NCBI RefSeq assembly: GCF_900101045.1
Contig: NZ_FNFN01000014.1
Location: 1 to 64,000 of the forward strand
DNA from: Nocardioides sp. YR527
GTDB taxonomy: Bacteria; Actinomycetota; Actinomycetes; Propionibacteriales; Nocardioidaceae
DNA length: 64,000 bases
Reading direction: 5' to 3'
In this document: positions 63,561 through 64,000 of the stretch, one piece after another
Position numbering within the stretch: the stretch's first letter is position 1
Layout of the letters: each line of letters begins with the position of its first letter
Program-made: the position numbers and the translations under genes
Notes under the pieces: generated by a model
The model's database searches: none
What the model was told of the DNA's origin: nothing
Seen by the model: the letters and a program-made list of their open reading frames with translations, nothing else

Positions 63561-64000
63561 ATGGCAGACATCTCGATCATCGGTACCGGCAACATGGGGC
63601 AGGCGATCGCGGCCGTCGCCGGCCGCGGCGGCCACACCGCACAGCTGCTCGGACAGAGCGACGGCACCGTCGAGGTCGCGAGCGACATCGTCGTCCTCGC
63701 CGTCCCCTACCCCGCCCTGCAGGATGTCATCCGCGAGCGCGGCGCATCACTCGCCGGGAAGGTCGTCGTCGACATCACCAACCCTCTCGACTTCGAGACC
63801 TTCGACTCGCTCGTCGTCCCCGCCGACAGCTCCGCGGCCGCCGAGGTCGCGGCGGCGCTCCCCGACTCGCGCGTGCTCAAGGCGTTCAACACGACCTTTG
63901 CCGGGACACTCGCCGCAGGGAAGGTCGGCGACCTGACCACCACCGTGCTGATCGCCGGCGACGACACCGAGGCCAAGAACGCCCTGGCCGAGATCGTCAC
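63561..64000 (+). CDS. F420/NADP-type Rossmann oxidoreductase, truncated by the window edge
   Basis: The first 146 codons are visible. The Rossmann motif IIGTGNMGQAIAAVAGRGGH is at the N-terminus, followed by the F420_oxidored-type stretches ASDIVVLAVPYPAL and VVVDITNPLDFETFDS. It resembles NADPH-dependent F420 reductases and related reductases of the same fold. The ATG at 63561 has AAAGGAG upstream. It is divergent from MarR and probably regulated by it. The C-terminal half is outside the window. Confidence 0.8.
   Translation, partial: MADISIIGTGNMGQAIAAVAGRGGHTAQLLGQSDGTVEVASDIVVLAVPYPALQDVIRERGASLAGKVVVDITNPLDFETFDSLVVPADSSAAAEVAAALPDSRVLKAFNTTFAGTLAAGKVGDLTTTVLIAGDDTEAKNALAEIV

Noticed and set aside
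47819..64000. A defined genomic island with att sites
   Set aside because: No integrase and no second copy of the tRNA 3' end were found within the window, so only a weak suggestion remains.

Overview
The window is high-GC, densely packed DNA of an actinomycete, most likely a Nocardioides-like member of the Nocardioidaceae. This is inferred from gene content: mycothiol ligase mshC in its PAC2/SCO1664/DUF3090 neighbourhood, an F420-type PPOX oxidoreductase, frequent GTG starts, and fatty-acid beta-oxidation clusters with TetR control. No 16S rRNA is present, so the genus is not proven.

Layout, left to right. 409-6085: a methyltransferase, then a minus-strand riboflavin operon (ribD-ribE-ribBA-ribH, every junction overlapping) behind an FMN riboswitch, then rpe and a HAD phosphatase. 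6133-8318: a fatty-acid hydroxylase/sterol desaturase and a CPBP protease. 8333-18758: lipid catabolism, with two acyl-CoA synthetases, a TetR regulator, and a fadE-fadA-fadB-nitronate monooxygenase operon. Between the two halves lies a scar made of a decapitated tetR fragment and a frameshifted 2Fe-2S subunit gene. A shared TGAATCTGTATTA-type motif sits at three promoters here. 18975-24920: a YdeP-type molybdopterin oxidoreductase facing an operon of CBS protein, Dyp peroxidase, MFS transporter and fdhD. 25074-29588: a DUF1345 membrane protein, a PucR regulator, a kinase-like protein with an unrecognised partner, a PPOX protein and a DUF2798 protein. 29570-37798: metH, PAC2 and the mshC cluster. 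37855-47746: mostly single housekeeping genes (corA, ilvA with a coupled lipoprotein, uppP, aldo/keto reductase, phosphatases, an APH-like protein, M20 peptidase, GDPD). 47819-47904: tRNA-Leu(GAG) with a strong terminator.

From 48404 to the right edge the content is accessory in character. It holds a branched-chain-amino-acid-type ABC transporter whose two permeases and one ATPase are fused into a single 893-residue protein, preceded by a GntR regulator and a quinone-oxidoreductase-like gene. A PadR regulator with a second quinone oxidoreductase is divergent from a complete OpuC-type osmoprotectant ABC operon. An intact isoquinoline-1-oxidoreductase-type pair (large Mo subunit plus 2Fe-2S subunit) follows, then a MarR regulator divergent from a truncated F420/NADP-type Rossmann oxidoreductase. 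A possible IS481 transposase fragment near tRNA-Leu hints at past insertion.

Several intergenic regions, mostly convergent, hold long near-perfect palindromes or arrays built on GAGTCGGCTCGT, or on a different core at 34327-34394. These probably act as bidirectional terminators or belong to a dispersed repeat family. They, the fused Liv protein, the kinase pair and the TetR motif set are the least ordinary parts of the window.
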